This document shows positions 55,559 through 64,000 of a stretch of DNA of 64,000 nt, piece after piece (positions within the stretch are counted from its first letter, which is position 1; each line of letters begins with the position of its first letter). This stretch comes from Rhodopseudomonas palustris (GTDB lineage Bacteria > Pseudomonadota > Alphaproteobacteria > Rhizobiales > Xanthobacteraceae): NCBI RefSeq assembly GCF_034479375.1, contig NZ_CP140155.1, positions 2,790,001 through 2,854,000 on the forward strand. The letters run 5' to 3'. The translations under genes and the position numbers were made by a program. The notes beneath the pieces are model-generated. The model made no database searches and was not told the DNA's origin. It saw only the letters and a list, made by a program, of their open reading frames with translations.

Positions 55559-55942
55559 CTAAGCCGGCCAGTTGTCCCTGATCCAGCGGGTCAGGCTCGC
55601 TTCACTGACTTCGCCCGCGGCGAGGGAGAGGATCATTGCGGCCGCATCGGCTTCTGGGACGTTGAAGTCGACACCATTGACCCCGAGAAACGTATAGAGC
55701 GCCAGCAGCGACGTCCGCTTATTGCCATCGACGAAGGGATGGTTGCGCGCGAGACCGAACGCGTAGGCCGCAGCTAGTTCCGCCAGGTCAGCCTCTTCGT
55801 AAGTCCATTTGTTGCGCGGACGGTCAAGGGCGGACTCCAACATCCCTTCGTCACGCAGCCCGCCGGCACCGCCATGAATTGCCAGTTGCTCATCATGAAT
55901 CGCGACGACCATCTGCCGCGTGAGCCAGAACGGCTCGGTCAT
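55559..55942 (-). CDS. Doc-type toxin (Fic fold, death-on-curing family)
   Basis: This 127-residue toxin of the Doc branch of the Fic fold would phosphorylate elongation factor Tu or modify a related target. FWLTRQMVVAIHDEQLAIHGGAGGLRDEGMLESALDRPRN is the N-terminal signature, and HPFVDGNKRTSLLALYTFL contains the catalytic HxFx(D/N)GNKR motif, intact. Its ATG overlaps the antitoxin stop (ATGA, 55939-55942), so it is translationally coupled. Confidence 0.93.
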   Translation of the reverse strand: MTEPFWLTRQMVVAIHDEQLAIHGGAGGLRDEGMLESALDRPRNKWTYEEADLAELAAAYAFGLARNHPFVDGNKRTSLLALYTFLGVNGVDFNVPEADAAAMILSLAAGEVSEASLTRWIRDNWPA

Positions 55943-56208
55943 TTGGCGAGCTCGGCCAAGGCGTTGTGGTAGCGCTTCATCCCGCGCCGGGCGACTTCCA
56001 TCGCCTTCTCGAAATCCGGATTCGACGGCGTGAATCGAACACCGCCATCCGGCGTCAGCGTCGCATAGAGCTGGTCACCGACATTCAGATTGAGCCGCGA
56101 CAGGAGCTCCTTGGGAAAAATCAGCCCCGAGGAATTGCCGATCTTCTTGATCTCGACGGTCGCGAGGACGCGACCGGCGTCGACATCGATTTTGGTCTGA
56201 TCATTCAT
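55939..56208 (-). CDS. AbrB/MazE-type antitoxin
   Basis: This 89-residue protein has a SpoVT/AbrB DNA-binding swapped-hairpin domain (VEIKKIGNSSGLIFPKELLSRLNLNVGDQLYATLTPDGGVRFTP) and a C-terminal helix (FEKAMEVARRGMKRYHNALAELAK) suited to bind the toxin. AbrB-type antitoxins paired with Doc are less common than Phd-Doc. It probably autoregulates through the 16-bp-arm palindrome immediately upstream. Confidence 0.92.
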   Translation of the reverse strand: MNDQTKIDVDAGRVLATVEIKKIGNSSGLIFPKELLSRLNLNVGDQLYATLTPDGGVRFTPSNPDFEKAMEVARRGMKRYHNALAELAK

Positions 56209-56211
56209 GGC

Positions 56212-56248
56212 AAAAACTCCGTTATACGAAATGTATAACGGAGTTTTT
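56212..56248. promoter_or_regulatory. Perfect 16-bp inverted repeat: operator and/or terminator for the toxin-antitoxin pair
   Basis: Arms AAAAACTCCGTTATAC and GTATAACGGAGTTTTT are perfect, with a 5-base spacer GAAAT. It begins 4 bp from the antitoxin ATG and contains the GGAG ribosome-binding sequence, so the hairpin could hide it. On either strand the stem ends in a T-run, so it can also terminate transcription coming from pepF. Confidence 0.85.
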
Positions 56249-56289
56249 TGTCCCGTTCAACAAATGTTTTACGGCGGCGACAACCCGCC

Positions 56290-58263
56290 CTACCCCATCG
56301 CCTCCAGTTCGTCGATCATGCCGGCGATCACCGACAGGCCGCCGTCCCAGAAGCTCGGGTCCTTGGCGTCGAGGCCGAACGGGGCCAGCAGTTCCGAATA
56401 GTGCTTGGTGCCGCCGGCCGACAGCATCGCCAGATAGCGCTCGGCGAAGCCTTCCTGGGCATTTTCGTAGACCGCGTAGAGCGAGTTCACGAGGCAATCG
56501 CCGAACGCGTAGGCGTACACGTAGAACGGCGAATGGATGAAGTGCGGGATGTACATCCAGAAGTTCTCGTAGCCCGGCTTGATCTCGATCGCCGGACCCA
56601 GGCTCTCGCTCTGCACGCTGAGCCAGATCTCGCCGATCCGCTGCGCGGTGAGTTCGCCGCTGCGGCGCTCGGTGTGGATCGCGCGCTCGAACGAATAGAA
56701 CGCGATCTGCCGGACCACGGTGTTGATCATGTCCTCGACCTTGCCGGCGAGCAGCGCCTGGCGCTGCTTGGCGTTCTTGGTCTCGCCCAGCAGCCGGCGG
56801 AACGTCAGCATCTCGCCGAACACGCTGGCGGTCTCGGCCAGCGTCAGCGGCGTCGGCGCCATCAGCGCGCCGTTGCCGGCGGCGAGCACCTGGTGCACGC
56901 CGTGGCCGAGTTCGTGGGCGAGCGTCATCACGTCGCGCGGCTTGCCCTGATAGTTCATCAGCACATAGGGATGCGCCGACGGCGTGGTCGGGTGCGAGAA
57001 CGCGCCCGGCGCCTTGCCCGGCCGCACCGGCGCATCGATCCAGCGATCGGTGAAGAACCGCTCGGCGATCCGCGCCATCTCCGGCGAAAACGCGCTATAG
57101 GCGGTCAGCACCATCTCGCGCGCTTCCGGCCAGGCGATGCTGCCGGTGGCCGCGAACGGCAGCGGCGCATTGCGGTCCCAATGCGGCAGCTTCTTCTTGC
57201 CGAACCAGCCGGCCTTGAGCTTGTAGTAGCGATGCGACAGCCGCGGATAGGCGCCGCGGACCGAGGCGACCAGCGCGTCGACGACCTCGCGCTCGACCCG
57301 GTTGGCGAGATGCCGCGAGTCGGCGACATCTTCGAAGCCGCGCCAGCGGTCGGAGATCTCCTTGTCCTTGGCGAGCGTATTGGTGATCAGCGCGAAAGTG
57401 CGCTCGTTCGCCTTGAAGGTCTTGGCCAGCGCCTCGGCCGCGGCCTTGCGCTTGGCGGGCGCGCGGTCCTGCAGCAGGTTCAGCGTCGGCTCGATCGCCA
57501 GTTCCTTGCCGCCGAGCTTGAAGCGCAGGCCGGAGATGGTCTGGTCGAACAGCCGGTTGAAGGCGCCGTAGCCGGTCTGCGACTTCTCGTGGAAGAGCTG
57601 CTCGACGCGATCTTCGAGCTGATACGGCTTGTCCTTGCGCAGGTCTTCGATCCACGGCCGGTAGTGGCCGAGTTCGGGCGCCTGCATCGCGCGCTCCAGC
57701 ACCTCGTCGTCGACGCGGTTGAGCTCGAGCATGAAGAACAACAGATGCACCGACGCCGCCGTCAGCCGCTCGGAGACGTCGCCGTAGAATTTCGACTTCA
57801 CCGGGTCGACGCTGTCGCCGGCATGGACGAGGCCCGCATAGGAGCCGAGCCGTCCGGCGAGATCCTCGATCGCCTCGTAGCGCTTCACCGCGCCGGCCAG
57901 CCACGCGCCGCCGCCGTCTTTGGCGGCTTCCTCGGCGAGCTTGCCCTTGAAGTCGGCCTCGAACGAGGCGCATTCGGCATCCAGCCGGTCGAGATCGGCG
58001 GCGACCTGCGGCGCGTCGATCGCCGGATACAGATCCGCCAGATTCCATTCCGGGAGCCTGGCGGGCTTGCGGCCCGCCACCGACGCGGTCTTCTTGGCCG
58101 GCCTGGCGGGCGCGGACTTGCCCGACGGCGACTTGCCGGAAGCCTTGACGGAGCGTGAAGCCTTGACGGGGCGTGAAGTCTTGGCTGAGCGTGAGGTCTT
58201 GGCTGAGCGTGAAGTCTTGGCGCTACGGGACGTGACTGATTTCGGCATGGACACTTTCGACAT
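56290..58263 (-). CDS. pepF: Oligoendopeptidase F (M3 family)
   Basis: This 657-residue zinc endopeptidase cuts oligopeptides in the cytoplasm. The catalytic HELGHGVHQ lies near residue 445, with family blocks WNLADLYPAIDAPQVAADLDRLDAE, YNRLFDQTI-like AFNRLFDQTISGLRFKL and HFIHSPFYVYAYAFGDCLVNSLY. The first 65 residues are an unusual basic stretch built from tandem RSAKTS/RSVKAS units, encoded by short DNA repeats at 58150-58225. ATG 58263 is used; ATG 58248 is an alternative. It is upstream of the toxin-antitoxin genes on the same strand. Confidence 0.94.
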   Translation of the reverse strand: MSKVSMPKSVTSRSAKTSRSAKTSRSAKTSRPVKASRSVKASGKSPSGKSAPARPAKKTASVAGRKPARLPEWNLADLYPAIDAPQVAADLDRLDAECASFEADFKGKLAEEAAKDGGGAWLAGAVKRYEAIEDLAGRLGSYAGLVHAGDSVDPVKSKFYGDVSERLTAASVHLLFFMLELNRVDDEVLERAMQAPELGHYRPWIEDLRKDKPYQLEDRVEQLFHEKSQTGYGAFNRLFDQTISGLRFKLGGKELAIEPTLNLLQDRAPAKRKAAAEALAKTFKANERTFALITNTLAKDKEISDRWRGFEDVADSRHLANRVEREVVDALVASVRGAYPRLSHRYYKLKAGWFGKKKLPHWDRNAPLPFAATGSIAWPEAREMVLTAYSAFSPEMARIAERFFTDRWIDAPVRPGKAPGAFSHPTTPSAHPYVLMNYQGKPRDVMTLAHELGHGVHQVLAAGNGALMAPTPLTLAETASVFGEMLTFRRLLGETKNAKQRQALLAGKVEDMINTVVRQIAFYSFERAIHTERRSGELTAQRIGEIWLSVQSESLGPAIEIKPGYENFWMYIPHFIHSPFYVYAYAFGDCLVNSLYAVYENAQEGFAERYLAMLSAGGTKHYSELLAPFGLDAKDPSFWDGGLSVIAGMIDELEAMG

Positions 58264-58668
58264 GACGCGTGAATTTCGTTGCAAAACGCTACTAGCTCAC
58301 ACGTGGCCTCGGCAAGTGCCTGTTTCAAGGCACGGTTTCGACTTGGTTCCCGGCGGGCCTCAGCTCGATCCGTGACCGCGCTAGGACGAGCGGCGCGACT
58401 GCGAGCCCCCATCATGCTGATCGCGATCAAGCCGACGCCACTACGGACCGGGGAGACACCCGCGGTCGCCACATTGCTGCCCGTCGCCGCAAGCTGGTAT
58501 CGCCCGCGTCGGCATTTTGTTACGTGACAGCGCTACAAGCGCGAGATATCTCGACGCCGCCGGCCTGCGCCGCCGGCGTCCTGTCGCAACAATGACGTCC
58601 AAGGACCGGGCCCCTCTGGCAGTTCGCACGAACTGTGATGTCGGACTGGACGTTCACGGAGAGGCCCG
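58264..58668. other. Divergent intergenic region, pepF / TerC-family gene
   Basis: This 405-bp region has no supported gene. It must hold promoters for pepF and the TerC-like gene. Some TerC-family genes follow a yybP-ykoY manganese riboswitch; I looked for its conserved GGGGAGUAG core and found only GGGGAGACAC near 58449, which is not enough to call it. Confidence 0.4.
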
Positions 58669-59322
58669 ATGATGAACGAATTCCTCACGATCTTTACGCC
58701 CGAAGGCCTGACCGCGCTGGCGCAGGTCATCATGATCGACCTGGTGCTGGCCGGCGACAACGCCGTCGTCATCGGGCTCGCCGCCGCCGGCCTGCCGAAA
58801 GCGCAGCGCAACAAGGCGATCCTGATCGGCATCATCGCCGCCACCGTGCTGCGCATCGCCTTCGCCAGCGTCACCGTGCAGTTGCTGCAGATCATCGGCC
58901 TGCTGCTGGCCGGCGGCGTGCTGCTGCTGTGGGTGTGCTGGAAGATGTGGCGCGAGCTGCGCACCAACCACGCCAGCGACGACGACGCCGACGAGGATCG
59001 CAGCCTGAACGGCACCGCCTCCGCCGCTCCGACCAAGACGCTCGGCCAGGCGGTGTGGCAGATCACGCTGGCCGACGTCTCGATGTCGCTCGACAACGTG
59101 CTGGCGGTCGCCGGCGCTGCGCGCGAACATCCGATCATCCTGGTGTTCGGCCTCGGCCTGTCGATCGCCCTGATGGGTCTGGCCGCGACCTTCATCGCCC
59201 GGCTGCTGCAGAACCATCGCTGGATCGCCTATGTCGGCCTCGCCATCATTCTCTATGTGGCGCTCGACATGATCTATCGCGGCGCGATGGAAGTCTGGCC
59301 GCACGCCTTCGCAATGCTCTGA
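58669..59322 (+). CDS. TerC-family integral membrane protein (YjbE type)
   Basis: This 217-residue membrane protein has about six to seven helices. The two TerC signature blocks with buried acidic residues are IMIDLVLAGDNAVVIGLAAAGL and ITLADVSMSLDNVLAVAGAA. A hydrophilic Asp-rich loop (about 102-118) separates the halves. Members of the family export Mn2+ or support metal loading. GGAGAGG precedes the two adjacent ATG codons (58669, 58672). Confidence 0.9.
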   Translation: MMNEFLTIFTPEGLTALAQVIMIDLVLAGDNAVVIGLAAAGLPKAQRNKAILIGIIAATVLRIAFASVTVQLLQIIGLLLAGGVLLLWVCWKMWRELRTNHASDDDADEDRSLNGTASAAPTKTLGQAVWQITLADVSMSLDNVLAVAGAAREHPIILVFGLGLSIALMGLAATFIARLLQNHRWIAYVGLAIILYVALDMIYRGAMEVWPHAFAML

Positions 59323-59394
59323 CGTCTTCACGGCTCGTTAACGCTTTCACGCCCATGGTGCACCAAATCGGGACACTGCGGGCTTGAGAGTGGT

Positions 59395-60897
59395 ATGGTT
59401 GAGCGAATTCTGATTGCGGACGACGATCCGGTGCAGCGCCGGCTGGTCGAAAACATGGTGCAGAAGTGCGGCTACGAGGCCGTTTTGGCCGACAGCGGCG
59501 ACGCTGCGCTGGCGCTGCTGACGGCGCCGGACACGGCGGCATTCGACGCCGTGGTGCTCGATCTGGTGATGCCGGGCCTCGACGGCCTCGGCGTGCTCGG
59601 CAAGCTCCGCGAGGCCGGCCTGAACGTGCCGGTGATCGTGCAGACCGCGCATGGCGGCATCGATAACGTCGTCTCGGCGATGCGCGCCGGCGCGCATGAT
59701 TTCGTGGTCAAGCCGGTCGGCATCGAGCGGCTGCAGGTGTCGTTGCGCAACGCGCTGAACGCCAGCGCCCTGAAGGGCGAGCTGCAGCGCATCCGCCACA
59801 GCCGCGAGGGTCGGCTGACGTTTTCCGACATCATCACCCGCAGCGACGCGATGGCCGCCGTGCTGCGCGCCGCCGAGAAGGCCGCGGGCTCCTCGATCCC
59901 GGTGCTGATCGAGGGCGAATCGGGCGTCGGCAAGGAAATGTTCGCGCGCGCCATCCACGGCTCGAGCGAGCGGCGCAGCAAACCCTTCGTCGCGGTGAAC
60001 TGCGGCGCGATCCCGGACAATCTGGTCGAGTCGATCCTGTTCGGGCACGAGAAGGGCGCGTTCACCGGCGCCACCGATCGGCATACGGGCAAGTTCGTCG
60101 AGGCCACCGGCGGCACGCTGTTTCTCGACGAGGTCAGCGAACTGCCGCTCGCCGCGCAGGTCAAGCTGCTGCGCGCGCTGCAGGAAGGCGCGGTCGAGGC
60201 GGTCGGCGGGCGCAAGCCGCTGAAGGTCGACGTCCGCATCATCTCGGCGACCAATCGCCGGCTGCTCGACCGGGTCAAGGCCGGCCAGTTCCGCGAAGAC
60301 CTGTTCTATCGGCTGCACGTGCTGCCGCTGACCGTCCCGCCGCTGCGGGCGCGGCGCGAGGACATCCCGCCGCTGTTGCGGCATTTCCTGGTGCGGTTCT
60401 GCGCCGAGGAGAACCGCCGGATCGGCGGCATCAGCGGCGAGGCGATGGCCCGCCTCGCCCAGCTCGACTGGCCGGGCAACATCCGCCAGCTCGAGAACGC
60501 GGTGTATCGCGCGGTGGTGATGAGCGACGGCGATCAGCTCGGCGTCGACGATTTCCCGCTGGCGAGCGCGCCCTCGACGGTGCCGACCGGCGAAGCCGAC
60601 GGCGAGCCGCTGATCCTGGAGCCGGCGAGCTCGGCGCAGTTCGTTGCAGCTAACGAGGTGCCGATCGCGCCAATGCCGACCCACGGCATCCTGCCGATGC
60701 TGAATGCCGGCGGCGACGTCCGCCCGCTCGACGAGCTGGAAAACGAAATCATCCGTTTCGCGATCTCGCATTATCGCGGCCAGATGTCGGAAGTCGCACG
60801 GCGGCTGAAAATCGGCCGCTCGACGCTGTATCGCAAGCTCGACGAGATGGAAGCGGCGCGCGCAGCGCAGGCATCCGCGCCGGCGGACACGCGCTGA
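59395..60897 (+). CDS. Sigma-54-dependent response regulator (NtrC family)
   Basis: This 500-residue regulator has a receiver domain (1-120) with phospho-acceptor Asp56 in [10 protein letters not shown]. The AAA+ domain (about 145-385) has Walker A GESGVGKE and the sigma-54 contact loop GAFTGA at 221-226. A Fis-type HTH closes the C-terminus ([21 protein letters not shown]). All motifs are intact. A non-conserved linker lies at 395-450. The partner kinase is not adjacent. Targets are unknown; it is close to the L,D-transpeptidase gene in the same direction. Confidence 0.95.
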   Translation: MVERILIADDDPVQRRLVENMVQKCGYEAVLADSGDAALALLTAPDTAAFDAVVLDLVMPGLDGLGVLGKLREAGLNVPVIVQTAHGGIDNVVSAMRAGAHDFVVKPVGIERLQVSLRNALNASALKGELQRIRHSREGRLTFSDIITRSDAMAAVLRAAEKAAGSSIPVLIEGESGVGKEMFARAIHGSSERRSKPFVAVNCGAIPDNLVESILFGHEKGAFTGATDRHTGKFVEATGGTLFLDEVSELPLAAQVKLLRALQEGAVEAVGGRKPLKVDVRIISATNRRLLDRVKAGQFREDLFYRLHVLPLTVPPLRARREDIPPLLRHFLVRFCAEENRRIGGISGEAMARLAQLDWPGNIRQLENAVYRAVVMSDGDQLGVDDFPLASAPSTVPTGEADGEPLILEPASSAQFVAANEVPIAPMPTHGILPMLNAGGDVRPLDELENEIIRFAISHYRGQMSEVARRLKIGRSTLYRKLDEMEAARAAQASAPADTR

Positions 60898-61222
60898 GGG
60901 AATTGTGGCGCCGCCGCGGCAACGGCGCCACGAAATGCGCGCCGGGAACATTCGAACCGTTGCGGCGTGGTGACAGACAAAGCTGGCAACACATGGCAAA
61001 AGCACCCGACGGAATGCGGCTAACGCATTGAAACTCGGAGCCCGCGCGGTCAGTTTGTCGTGAATCTGCCCGGACGGCGCTGGCTGCCTGAACCGGGCAT
61101 GTGTATCGTCCGACTGGGTCGTGAGTTTGAGACGCATTGTTGCTCGTCCCGCGGCGCAGTCGAAAGCCGAACAGCAAGAACACGAACTGCCCGCCGGGCA
61201 GCTTCTCCCAAGGGGTACACGA
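60898..61222. other. Intergenic region upstream of the L,D-transpeptidase gene
   Basis: This 325-bp region has no supported gene. The transpeptidase frame is open back to TTG 61121, but a ribosome-binding site is present only at ATG 61223. I see no -24/-12 sigma-54 promoter that I would call. Confidence 0.35.
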
Positions 61223-63400
61223 ATGCGAGATCACTCGACTGGCCGCCGCGGATTCGAAGGCGTGCTGATGGCCGTTGCGGCGACTTTCCTGACCGTTTCG
61301 GCGACTTCTGTGATCGCACAATCGGCCCCGAAGACCCCCGCCGAGCTCGCCATCGACGCCGCCGTCCCGGTGCCCCAGCCGGTCGACCTGCCGCCGCCCT
61401 CGATCGGCGATTTCAAGCTCGATTCCATCGCCGCCCCGGCGACTGCGCCGACTGAAGCCAAGCCTGAGGCCAAGACTGAGGCCAAGACTGACGCTGAGGC
61501 GGCCCCCAAGGCCGACAGCGCCGCCGCGCCGGCGTCCACAGCGCCCGCGCCGACCGCCGCGGCGCCGGAGCCGACGCCCGCCGGGCCCCCTGCCGCCACC
61601 GCAACGGCGCCGGCCGCCGAGCCGGTCAAGGAGCAGGCGACCAAGGATCAGCCCGCCGAGCCGCAGAAGGCTGCGAGCAACGTGCCGGCCGCCGATCAGC
61701 CGGTCGCCGACAAGGTCCGCGACGTGCTCGCGTCCAAGGCGTCGCGCTATTTCGAGCGCAAGGCCGAGCGCGCCGCGGTCGAGAAATTCTACGAAGCGCG
61801 CGACTACGCGCCGGTGTGGACCCATTCGGGCGCGCTGACCGCGGCCGGCAAGGGCGTGATCGCGCGGCTGAAGAACGCCGCCGCCGACGGCCTCGATCCG
61901 ACCGATTATCCGGTGCCCGATTTCGCCGCGGCGACCGCCCCCGACACGCTCGCCGAAGCCGAACTGCGGCTGACCGAGAGCATGATGGACTATGCGCGCC
62001 ATGCCCAGAGCGGCCGGATGCACTGGTCGCAGATCGGGTCCGACATCCAGTATCCCGAGCATCCGATCGATCCTTCGGAAGTGCTCGCCAACGTCACCAC
62101 CGCGAAGGACGCCTCGGCGGCGCTCGACAGCTACAACCCGCCGCACAAGCTGTATCGCGCGCTCAAGAAGAAGCTCGCCGAGTTGCGCGGCGAAGGCGAC
62201 AAGCCGCTGGTGGAGATCGCCGAAGGCGAGACGCTGAAATTCGTCCCGGAGCGCAACAAGCGGACGGCGGCGACGATGGACGATCCGCGGGTGCCGCAAT
62301 TGCGCGCCCGTCTCGGCATCACCGAAGACGCCGACAGCACCCGTTACGACGCCAAGGTCGCCGAAGCGGTGCGCGAATTCCAGCGCGGCGCCGGCCTGCA
62401 GGCCGACGGCATTCTCGGCAACCGCACCCTCCAGGCGCTGAACACGCCGAAGCGCGACCGCAGCATCGACACCATCGTGGTCAACATGGAGCGCTGGCGC
62501 TGGCTGCCGCGCCAGCTCGGCGCGCCGTCGCTCGGCGACGCCTATGTGATCCTCAATGTGCCGGACTACACGCTGAAACTGATGCACAACGGCGCGCCGG
62601 TGTGGACCACGCGCGTCGTCGTCGGCAAGCCCGGCAAGCACTCCACGCCGCTGCTGACCGAAACGATGAAGTACATCACCGTCAACCCGACCTGGAACGT
62701 GCCGCCGTCGATCATCAACAACGAGTACCTGCCGGCGCTGGCGCAGGACCCCACCGTGCTCGACCGCATGGGCTTGAAGATGTCGCGCAATCGCGACGGC
62801 TCGATCCACATCTCGCAGCCGCCGGGCGAAGCCAACGCGCTGGGGCGCATCCGCTTCAACTTCCCGAACAAATTCCTGGTGTATCAGCACGACACCCCGG
62901 ACAAGAACCTGTTCGGCCGCGACGAGCGCGCCTTCAGCCACGGCTGCATGCGGGTGCAGAATCCCGATCAATACGCCGCCGCGCTGCTCAACATCGCGAT
63001 GCCGGACAAGGACTACACCCCGGCGAAGATCCGGTCGATGTACGGCCGCAGCGAGGTCAATCTGAACTTCCCGACGCCGATCCCGGTCAACATCACCTAC
63101 CAGACCGCCTTCGTGGACGACGACGGCAAGCTGCAGCTCCGCAAGGACATCTACGGCCGCGACGCCAGGATGCTGGCGCTGCTGAAGAACGACAAGGGCA
63201 AGAACCTCGAAGCCGTGGTCTCCCATGCGCAGCCGAACTACAGCCGCCCGACCAACCTGCCGCCGGGCGTGAACATCGCCGGCGACTACACCGGGTCGTC
63301 GCAATCCTCCGGGTTCAACTTCTTCGAACGCCTGTTCGGCGGTCCCCCGGCACCGCAACAGCCCCAGATGCGCCGCCCGCAGCAACGCTTCACGCGCTGA
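61223..63400 (+). CDS. Periplasmic L,D-transpeptidase (YcbB-like)
   Basis: This 725-residue enzyme makes 3-3 crosslinks in peptidoglycan. It has a signal segment (GVLMAVAATFLTVSATSVIAQ), then a long Ala/Pro/Lys-Glu-rich linker (about 60-175) with repeats of PEAKTEAKTDAEA type, and an N-terminal YcbB domain (YFERKAERAAVEKFYEARDYAPVW). A peptidoglycan-binding domain (VREFQRGAGLQADGILGNRTLQAL) and the YkuD catalytic domain with SHGCMRVQNP (Cys575) follow. ATG 61223 is preceded by AAGGGG. The substrate cap and motif are intact, so it is likely active. Confidence 0.94.
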   Translation: MRDHSTGRRGFEGVLMAVAATFLTVSATSVIAQSAPKTPAELAIDAAVPVPQPVDLPPPSIGDFKLDSIAAPATAPTEAKPEAKTEAKTDAEAAPKADSAAAPASTAPAPTAAAPEPTPAGPPAATATAPAAEPVKEQATKDQPAEPQKAASNVPAADQPVADKVRDVLASKASRYFERKAERAAVEKFYEARDYAPVWTHSGALTAAGKGVIARLKNAAADGLDPTDYPVPDFAAATAPDTLAEAELRLTESMMDYARHAQSGRMHWSQIGSDIQYPEHPIDPSEVLANVTTAKDASAALDSYNPPHKLYRALKKKLAELRGEGDKPLVEIAEGETLKFVPERNKRTAATMDDPRVPQLRARLGITEDADSTRYDAKVAEAVREFQRGAGLQADGILGNRTLQALNTPKRDRSIDTIVVNMERWRWLPRQLGAPSLGDAYVILNVPDYTLKLMHNGAPVWTTRVVVGKPGKHSTPLLTETMKYITVNPTWNVPPSIINNEYLPALAQDPTVLDRMGLKMSRNRDGSIHISQPPGEANALGRIRFNFPNKFLVYQHDTPDKNLFGRDERAFSHGCMRVQNPDQYAAALLNIAMPDKDYTPAKIRSMYGRSEVNLNFPTPIPVNITYQTAFVDDDGKLQLRKDIYGRDARMLALLKNDKGKNLEAVVSHAQPNYSRPTNLPPGVNIAGDYTGSSQSSGFNFFERLFGGPPAPQQPQMRRPQQRFTR

Positions 63401-63439
63401 GGGCGGTTCCATCGTTAAGACGGAAAGCTGAAATGGAAC

Positions 63440-63468
63440 AAGGGCTCAGCTCCGGCTGAGCCCTTTCC
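63440..63468 (+). terminator. Probable terminator after the L,D-transpeptidase gene
   Basis: AAGGGCTCAGC and GCTGAGCCCTT with a TCCG loop form an 11-bp stem, 39 bp after the stop codon. The T-run that follows is short (TTTCC), so termination strength is uncertain. Confidence 0.6.
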
Positions 63469-63665
63469 ATTAACCATTGTCCATCAGGATGCCGGCAGCG
63501 GGCTCGATTTCGCCATAGTCCGCAGGTTATGGTTGATGATCGACTTGGGGAAACGGGCATCGTAGTCGCGGTCGGTAATGCTCCGTGAACGATGCAGTCA
63601 CCTGTCTCACGAATTCGGGGTTGAGACAGGCTCCCGTTCGGTCGTCCTTCTGGTGGGGCTCTCTT

Positions 63666-64000
63666 GTGCTGGCTGGACTTGCGCGCCGTCTGAAATCATT
63701 GTCGCTGCCCAAAGCCGGCTACGGCGCCGCGTTGTCGTCGGCCCTGCTGCTGGCCGGCGCCGGCTCGGTGCATGACGCCTCGGCCGTCGGCGACAGCCGC
63801 ACCCTCTCCTTCCACCACACCCATTCCGGCGAAGACCTCACCGTCACCTTCAAGCGCAACGGCCGCTACGACGAAGAGGCGCTCGGCAAGCTCAATCACT
63901 TCCTGCGGGACTGGCGCAGCCAGGACAAGACCGTGATGGACCGGACGCTGTTCGACATCCTCTGGGAAGTCTATCGCGACGTCGACGGCAAGCAGCCGAT
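63666..64000 (+). CDS. DUF882 (YcbK-like, M15_2) murein peptidase-like protein, 3' end outside window
   Basis: The frame is open to the right edge, so the gene is incomplete. The visible part starts with a hydrophobic/basic leader (LAGLARRLKSLSLPKAGYGAALSSALLLAGAGSVHDASA), probably a signal sequence, then TLSFHHTHSGEDLTVTFKRNGRYDEEALGKLNHFLRDWRSQ, the DUF882/YcbK signature, followed by the start of the peptidase-like domain. GTG 63666 is chosen because GGTGGGG lies 8 bp upstream; TTG 63621 is an alternative. It follows the L,D-transpeptidase, the order seen for ycbB-ycbK in other proteobacteria. Confidence 0.88.
   Translation, partial: MLAGLARRLKSLSLPKAGYGAALSSALLLAGAGSVHDASAVGDSRTLSFHHTHSGEDLTVTFKRNGRYDEEALGKLNHFLRDWRSQDKTVMDRTLFDILWEVYRDVDGKQP

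Noticed and set aside
58440..58668. yybP-ykoY manganese riboswitch upstream of the TerC-family gene
   Set aside because: Only GGGGAGACAC resembles the core; the rest of the conserved paired elements could not be drawn.
63466..63480. TTAACCAT, a half CtrA-type site, downstream of the L,D-transpeptidase gene
   Set aside because: The second TTAA half at the right spacing is absent, so it is not called as a CtrA site.

Overview
The window is high-GC alphaproteobacterial chromosome, most like the Rhodopseudomonas/Bradyrhizobium group (Nitrobacteraceae). This is an inference from gene content, not from a database search. The pointers are a tRNA-His that lacks a templated G-1 and carries A73 (an alphaproteobacterial peculiarity), a 50-residue aa3-type cytochrome oxidase subunit IV-like protein heading a three-gene pntAA-pntAB-pntB operon, two phasins, rhizobial-type H-NS proteins, DUF465 mini-proteins, and many short palindromic intergenic repeats.

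Layout. 1-7.5 kb is an accessory, envelope-related region. It holds the end of an anchored protein, a polyprenyl-phosphate sugar transferase, two divergent H-NS paralogues around an AT-rich gap, and a compact unit made of a Tat-like small peptide gene facing a PqqD-HprK fusion kinase and a nucleotidyltransferase-like gene. 7.5-10 kb is gene-poor, with small basic helical ORFs and a methyltransferase. 10.1-11.5 kb carries tRNA-His and two phasins. 11.8-15.3 kb is a very large PAS histidine kinase with a degenerate ATP-binding domain. 15.3-16.7 kb is repeat-rich, with a REP-associated tyrosine transposase bracketed by its own REP copies. 16.7-28.5 kb has a Crp/Fnr regulator, a zinc ribbon protein, a two-gene ferric iron importer, a P-type ATPase, a 3-oxoacid CoA-transferase and an AsmA protein. 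28.5-30.2 kb is a lower-GC DUF900 hydrolase gene, probably acquired. 30.5-39.3 kb holds a polyamine-type ABC importer without its binding protein, a TrmB-like regulator, and a divergent operon for NitT/TauT-type uptake plus a flavin reductase and a nitrilase. 39.3-47.3 kb contains two cyclic-di-GMP proteins, an L-2-hydroxyglutarate oxidase-like enzyme, two DUF465 proteins, purEK and rpsU. 47.3-49.8 kb is a molybdate importer split into divergent modAB and modC around a Mo-box-like palindrome. 51.9-55.2 kb is the proton-translocating transhydrogenase operon. 55.5-58.3 kb is an AbrB/Doc toxin-antitoxin pair and oligoendopeptidase F. 58.6-64.0 kb holds a TerC-family membrane protein, a sigma-54 response regulator, a periplasmic L,D-transpeptidase and the start of a DUF882 peptidase-like gene.

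The most promising unexplained system is the 4.9-7.5 kb unit: a Tat-like Gly/Pro/Arg-rich small protein, a fused peptide-binding-domain/HPr-kinase-like protein and a nucleotidyltransferase. It has the logic of a peptide or glycan modification system but no recognised product. A second theme is palindromic repeats placed inside operons: between the ferric iron binding-protein and permease genes, the polyamine permease genes, the NitT binding protein and flavin reductase, and pntAA and pntAB. They lie just upstream of, and in one case contain, the next gene's ribosome-binding site.
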